DNA of 37,436 bases from Prevotella sp. (lineage in GTDB: Bacteria > Bacteroidota > Bacteroidia > Bacteroidales > Bacteroidaceae): assembly GCA_024682415.1 (NCBI GenBank), contig JAIKZG010000022.1, forward strand, positions 1 through 37,436, in the 5' to 3' direction. Of the stretch, positions 33,535 to 37,436 are shown one piece after another (the first letter of the stretch is position 1; each line of letters opens with the position of its first letter). Below the pieces are notes generated by a model that searched no databases, was not told the DNA's origin, and was given only the letters and a program-made list of their open reading frames with translations. The position numbers were made by a program, and so were the translations under genes.

Positions 33535-33992
33535 TATAAACTGAATATAAAGTCGAAGCCGTAAATCAAAATCACATATCTGATGAATTTGCCCGTAGTC
33601 ATTCCTAAAAGAGTGATAGGCAGATTAGCCCTCATAAGTCCCAACACTATCGCGATGGCTGTGCCGATGGCAGGCAGAAAAGTGAAAAGAGAAACCCATG
33701 AGCCTCTTCCTGCCACAAACCTCTGTGCGCGGTCGAGCTGTGATTTCTTTATGTGCATGAATCGCTCTATCCATTCTATTTTGCCCATTCTTCCCAATGC
33801 GTAGTTGAAGAGAGAGCCAAGCACATTGCCTATCGTGCCGTAGATTATCAGCGGCCAGGAATGAAGTCCCGATGCCGAGAGTGAAATCATTATTACTTCG
33901 CTGCTAAAGGGGAAGAAACTTCCAGCCAGAAACGCAGCTATAAGCATACCCCAATATCCATAGTCTATAAGTAGAGCGTTGATTACGTCCAT
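33534..33992 (-). CDS. YqaA-type DedA-like membrane protein
   Basis: A 152-residue member of the YqaA/SNARE-associated group, a small relative of DedA proteins. Features are the N-terminal GYWGMLIAAFLAGSFFPFSSEVIMISL, the GNVLGSLFNYALGRMG stretch (about residues 54-69) and RFVAGRGSWVSLFTFLPAIGTAIAIVLG. DedA relatives act in lipid-carrier flipping and envelope stability; for YqaA the role is not known. It follows the 314-residue membrane protein by 15 bases and its stop touches the next start. Confidence 0.9.
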   Translation of the reverse strand: MDVINALLIDYGYWGMLIAAFLAGSFFPFSSEVIMISLSASGLHSWPLIIYGTIGNVLGSLFNYALGRMGKIEWIERFMHIKKSQLDRAQRFVAGRGSWVSLFTFLPAIGTAIAIVLGLMRANLPITLLGMTTGKFIRYVILIYGFDFIFSL

Positions 33993-34007
33993 TCTTAATC
34001 TTTGCTG

Positions 34008-34952
34008 TTAGAATATAACTGTTGGGGTGAAGAAAATGTTGAAAACCGTTATTGCTAATGTTATTATTATGATAGCATAGAATGCTATGTTGGTTACTTT
34101 CGTATTTGTGAGCGATATGAAGTGACCGATAAGCGGCGACGTGAAAATTATGAGCATTCTCAATAGATAGTCGAAATGCTGTGGCTCGATTACTATGAAC
34201 GCCGTTGTGGCAATGCTCATCACGATAAAGAAATCGAAAAGCATTCTCACTCTTATCTTGTCCTTGTAGCTCGTTCTTATGAAATGCACCGCGCCTGTTA
34301 TGCTGAGCAATACCACGAAAGCAAATGTAATTATCTGCTGGTCGGTAATGCCTTGATAATCAAATGTGTTGCTAAATTCTATTAAAGGAATAAAATGCTC
34401 TACCAGCATCTCCGCTCCGCCTAAATAGGCATAATATCCGCCGATAAACCAATATGGCGCGAGTATGCCGAGAATTGAGGCAATGAAATGCCTGAATGTC
34501 ATTGCCATGAGATTCATCATGAGGAGAATCCACAGCAAAGGCACGAAATACAAAATCTGCACGAAGAATATGCTCGCCGTGCTTAGTGCGGCAAAGCTAT
34601 AGAATATCAGTCCCGAAGCTCGTTTGTCCTGATAAGCGTTAAACAGGAATATAAGCGAAAGTATCGTCAATGCTCCTGCAAGTTCGCCCTGCCACGATGG
34701 AACCAAGAATATTGCCATTGTGGAAAGGAGAAGAAACGCGCATGAAACCATGCGGCTATAAATTCGTATCAGCGCATTGGCATTGTTGAGCCACGCTATA
34801 AGCATAGCCGACATCATGAGCAGAGCGATTGATATCAACTGCTCACCATGAGATAATCCGCTTGCCAGGCACACGCCTATGGCATATAAGCCCGTTAAGG
34901 GAAGTGCTATTCGGCTTTCCGAAACTCTGTTTTGTGTTCTTTTTCTCTGCAC
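34008..34952 (-). CDS. Polytopic membrane protein next to purD, function unknown
   Basis: A 314-residue protein with about nine or ten hydrophobic helices. The arrangement and position near purD resemble a Bacteroidetes family I recall as DUF6427-like, but this is uncertain. It lacks the features of an ABC permease that I would expect (no EAA-type loop), although it heads a transcript that ends with a metal ABC pair lacking a permease. A TACCTTTG -7-like box (34989-34982) lies in the upstream terminator stem, so this gene may begin the transcript. Confidence 0.75.
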   Translation of the reverse strand: MQRKRTQNRVSESRIALPLTGLYAIGVCLASGLSHGEQLISIALLMMSAMLIAWLNNANALIRIYSRMVSCAFLLLSTMAIFLVPSWQGELAGALTILSLIFLFNAYQDKRASGLIFYSFAALSTASIFFVQILYFVPLLWILLMMNLMAMTFRHFIASILGILAPYWFIGGYYAYLGGAEMLVEHFIPLIEFSNTFDYQGITDQQIITFAFVVLLSITGAVHFIRTSYKDKIRVRMLFDFFIVMSIATTAFIVIEPQHFDYLLRMLIIFTSPLIGHFISLTNTKVTNIAFYAIIIITLAITVFNIFFTPTVIF

Positions 34953-34982
34953 TTTTGTATTTCTTATATATATTCTTTTTAC

Positions 34983-35017
34983 AAAGGTAAGAGGTTTTTA
35001 TATATCCTCTTACCTTT
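34983..35017 (-). terminator. Terminator of purD
   Basis: AAAGGTAAGAGG (34983-34994) pairs perfectly with CCTCTTACCTTT (35006-35017). On the minus strand it follows the purD stop by about 24 bases. The lower arm also contains a TACCTTTG box that could serve the next gene. Confidence 0.8.
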
Positions 35018-35040
35018 TATATATACTTTATTTCATTTTT

Positions 35041-36309
35041 TTATAAGTCCTGACCAATATCTCTGCGGAAATATTTGTCTTTGAATTCTATCTTGCTTGC
35101 CTCGGTGAAGCTCTTCTGCAAAGCTTCTTCCTTGTCTTTGCCGTAAGAAGAAACAGCGATTACGCGTCCGCCGTTGGTGACCACATCGCCATCTTTAAAC
35201 GCTGTGCCGGCATGGAACACAACAGAGCCTTCCACCTTGTCGATGCCTGAGATAGGGTAGCCCTTAACATATTTCTCAGGGTAGCCACCGCTTACGAGCA
35301 TTACGCAGACAGCGCTTCTTTCGTCGAACTCAATGCCGCGCTTGTCGAGGTCGCCATTTGCCACGCCTTCAAACAAGTCTACGATGTCGCTTTTCAGTCT
35401 TAGCATTACGCTCTCTGTTTCAGGGTCGCCCATACGGCAGTTGTATTCTATCACCATTGGCTCACCATCCACATTGATAAGACCGAAGAAAATGAATCCC
35501 TTGTATTCTATGTTCTCTTCTGCCAGGCCTTCTACTGTAGGGCGGATGATGCGGTCGTCCACCTTTTTCATCCATTCCTTTGTAGCGAAAGGCACAGGAG
35601 TTACGCTGCCCATACCGCCTGTGTTAAGGCCTGTGTCGTGTTCGCCTATGCGCTTATAGTCTTTGGCTTCCGGCAAAATCTTGTAGTTCTTGCCATCGGT
35701 GAGAACGAATACTGAGCATTCTATTCCGCTGAGGAATTCCTCTATTACCACGGTAGCCGAAGCATTGCCAAACATTCCACCGAGCATATTCTTAAACTCG
35801 CGCTTGGCTTCTTCCAAATCATTGATGATAAGCACACCCTTTCCGGCGCACAATCCGTCGGCTTTCAGCACATAAGGAGCTTTCAGTGTTTCGAGGAATT
35901 TCAGTCCTTCCTCAATGTTGGTGCCGTTGAAAGTCTGATATTTGGCAGTAGGGATATTGTGGCGCATCATGAAACCTTTGGCAAAGTCTTTGCTTCCTTC
36001 GAGCACGGCACCTGCCTTTGACGGGCCGATAACAGGCACATTCTTTGTGCGCTCATCGCTTTTGAAGTCGTCGTAGATACCTTTTACCAATGGGTCTTCA
36101 GGGCCTACCACCACCATGCTTATTTCATTCTTTACCACGAAGTCTTTCAACGCCTCAAAGTCGTCTGCCTTGATGTCTACGTTTTCTCCGACTCCTGCCG
36201 TTCCAGCATTGCCTGGGGCAATAAACAGCTTGCTTACTCTCTTGCTCTGGGCAATTTTCCACGCGAGGGCATGTTCTCTTCCGCCGCTACCTAATAGTAG
36301 AATTTTCAT
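35041..36309 (-). CDS. purD: Phosphoribosylamine-glycine ligase
   Basis: A 422-residue GAR synthetase, the second step of purine synthesis: phosphoribosylamine plus glycine plus ATP gives glycinamide ribonucleotide. Motifs: GSGGREHAL (7-15), [28 protein letters not shown] (ATP-grasp), [27 protein letters not shown] and [18 protein letters not shown]. Full length, cytoplasmic. It lies 29 bases after the peptidase gene on the same strand and ends at a strong terminator. Confidence 0.97.
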   Translation of the reverse strand: MKILLLGSGGREHALAWKIAQSKRVSKLFIAPGNAGTAGVGENVDIKADDFEALKDFVVKNEISMVVVGPEDPLVKGIYDDFKSDERTKNVPVIGPSKAGAVLEGSKDFAKGFMMRHNIPTAKYQTFNGTNIEEGLKFLETLKAPYVLKADGLCAGKGVLIINDLEEAKREFKNMLGGMFGNASATVVIEEFLSGIECSVFVLTDGKNYKILPEAKDYKRIGEHDTGLNTGGMGSVTPVPFATKEWMKKVDDRIIRPTVEGLAEENIEYKGFIFFGLINVDGEPMVIEYNCRMGDPETESVMLRLKSDIVDLFEGVANGDLDKRGIEFDERSAVCVMLVSGGYPEKYVKGYPISGIDKVEGSVVFHAGTAFKDGDVVTNGGRVIAVSSYGKDKEEALQKSFTEASKIEFKDKYFRRDIGQDL

Positions 36310-36338
36310 TCCTTCTCTGTTTTATAGTATATGTTGTA

Positions 36339-37436
36339 TTATTTCAGATAATCAAAGAAATATTGTGATATGCGCTCATGCAGGTGTGTGCTCTGATGGC
36401 CGCGCATATTGTGTGGCTCTCCAGGATAAACGAAGAAGTCGGGCTGAGTGCCGCTCGCGATACATTCCTTGATGAAAGAAAGCGCGTGCTGTGGCACTAC
36501 CACTGGGTCGTTCATTCCGATTATTATCTGCAATTTGCCTTTCAGATTCTTCGCTTTAGGCAGCAAGCTGCTCTCGGCATATCCTTTAGCGTTGTTTTGT
36601 GGAGTGCCCATATAGCGTTCGCCATACATCACTTCATACCATTTCCAGTCTACCACAGGGCCTCCAGCTACTGCCACTTTGAATACGTCGGGATGTGAGC
36701 AGATAAGGTTGGTGGTCATAAATCCACCGAAGCTCCAGCCATGCACGCCAATCTTCGTAGAGTCTACATAAGGCAGGCTCTTGAGATATTCCACGCCATT
36801 CATCTGGTCTTTCATTTCCTCAATGCCGAGATGATGGAATGTGGCCTGCTCAAAGGCGCGTCCTCTGTCGCAAGAGCCTCTGTTGTCGAGAATGAAAAGC
36901 AGATAATCGTTTTGCGCCATATACGTTTCCCATCCGCGACTCCAGTAATGCCAGCGTGCTTCCACATTGCGCACGCCAGGGCCGCCATATACATAAACTA
37001 TCGTCTTGTATTTCTTCTTTGGGTCGAAATTGGTAGGCTTCACCATTCTGTAATACAAGTCGGTAGTGCCGTCGGCTGCCTTTATCGTTCCGCAAGAATA
37101 TTCAGGCACGTTGTAGCCTTTCCAAGGGTCGGCAGCTGTGAAATAGCGCACATTCTTTGCCGTTGCCGTGCTTATTATGTTGATGTTTCTCGGCACGGTA
37201 GGAGTGGTGTAATTATCAATTATCCAGCGTCCGCTTGGCGACAGGGCAGCAGTGTGGTGTCCGCCGTCGTCGTAAGTGTTGGCATGGCATCCGTCGCCTG
37301 TATCCACGCAGGCGCGTTTGCCACTTTCGATACTTACGAGGAAAATGTTGTTTTGAATAGGGCTGCATTCGTTAGAGAGAATGATAGCCTGCTTGTGGTC
37401 GGCATTAAAGCCCATCAAGTCGAGCACTACCCATTT
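36339..37436 (-). CDS. S9 family prolyl peptidase (DPP IV type), C-terminal part, 5' end outside the window
   Basis: About 365 residues of the C-terminal half of a serine peptidase of about 730 residues. The open frame continues past the right edge, so the start is not seen. The end of the beta-propeller (ALSPSGRWIIDNY) passes into an alpha/beta-hydrolase domain with YVYGGPGV, the nucleophile motif GWSFGGF, NDPVVVPQHALSF (acid) and GEPHNMRG (His). DPP IV enzymes cut Xaa-Pro dipeptides from peptides in the periplasm. purD follows by 29 bases. Confidence 0.92.
   Translation of the reverse strand, partial: KWVVLDLMGFNADHKQAIILSNECSPIQNNIFLVSIESGKRACVDTGDGCHANTYDDGGHHTAALSPSGRWIIDNYTTPTVPRNINIISTATAKNVRYFTAADPWKGYNVPEYSCGTIKAADGTTDLYYRMVKPTNFDPKKKYKTIVYVYGGPGVRNVEARWHYWSRGWETYMAQNDYLLFILDNRGSCDRGRAFEQATFHHLGIEEMKDQMNGVEYLKSLPYVDSTKIGVHGWSFGGFMTTNLICSHPDVFKVAVAGGPVVDWKWYEVMYGERYMGTPQNNAKGYAESSLLPKAKNLKGKLQIIIGMNDPVVVPQHALSFIKECIASGTQPDFFVYPGEPHNMRGHQSTHLHERISQYFFDYLK

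Overview
The window looks like a chromosomal segment of a Bacteroidales bacterium, most likely a gut or rumen Prevotella/Segatella type. The grounds are promoters of the Bacteroidetes form (TTTG, about 19-24 bases, TAnnTTTG), a type IX secretion protein (PorQ), a fimbrillin-like lipoprotein, a DUF2723 membrane protein, DUF5112/DUF5113-type sensor proteins, a pectin-degrading polygalacturonase and generally modest GC. I see no tRNA, rRNA, CRISPR array, transposase or phage gene.

Layout, left to right. 1-2180: a terminator, a structured leader, a surface lipoprotein fusing a fimbrillin-like part to a FISUMP-type C-terminus, then hairpins. 2180-3298 (minus): sugar O-acetyltransferase and an iron-sulfur-flavoprotein-like reductase. 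3406-8066 (minus): a three-module carbohydrate enzyme (GH28, GH105, six-hairpin glycosidase) split by a one-base frame change at a T8 run, which carries the full anatomy of a -1 frameshift site. 8236-13279: a DUF4738-like lipoprotein, then minus-strand housekeeping genes (small unknown, ribH, TPR anchor protein, TatD nuclease, polyprenyl synthase, tonB). 13450-17573 (plus): porQ, cmk, then exbB, an unknown 4-TM protein, exbD, exbD, the proton-motor partners of the nearby tonB. 17636-22789: YihY, an Lrp-type regulator, a three-unit 83-bp tandem repeat, an unknown gene, nhaC and a LacI-type regulator. 22931-27754 (plus): a signalling operon. 27762-37436 (minus): polysaccharide deacetylase, DUF2723 protein, metal ABC ATPase and binding protein, YqaA, an unknown membrane protein, purD, and the C-terminal part of a DPP IV-type peptidase cut by the window edge.

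The most novel-looking locus is 22931-27754. Three overlapping genes encode (i) a 1172-residue sensor built as two kinase-like halves, where the first half has the intact ATP site but no visible phospho-acceptor His, and the second half has a candidate His but a degraded ATPase-like end; (ii) a response regulator with a NarL-like C-terminus; and (iii) a 204-residue membrane protein that aligns with the scaffold segments of AbgT transporters but lacks the segments forming the transport core. I read this as a signalling system with a transporter-derived membrane partner. The second notable locus is the candidate programmed frameshift inside the pectinolytic enzyme. Both are inferences from sequence and are marked as such.
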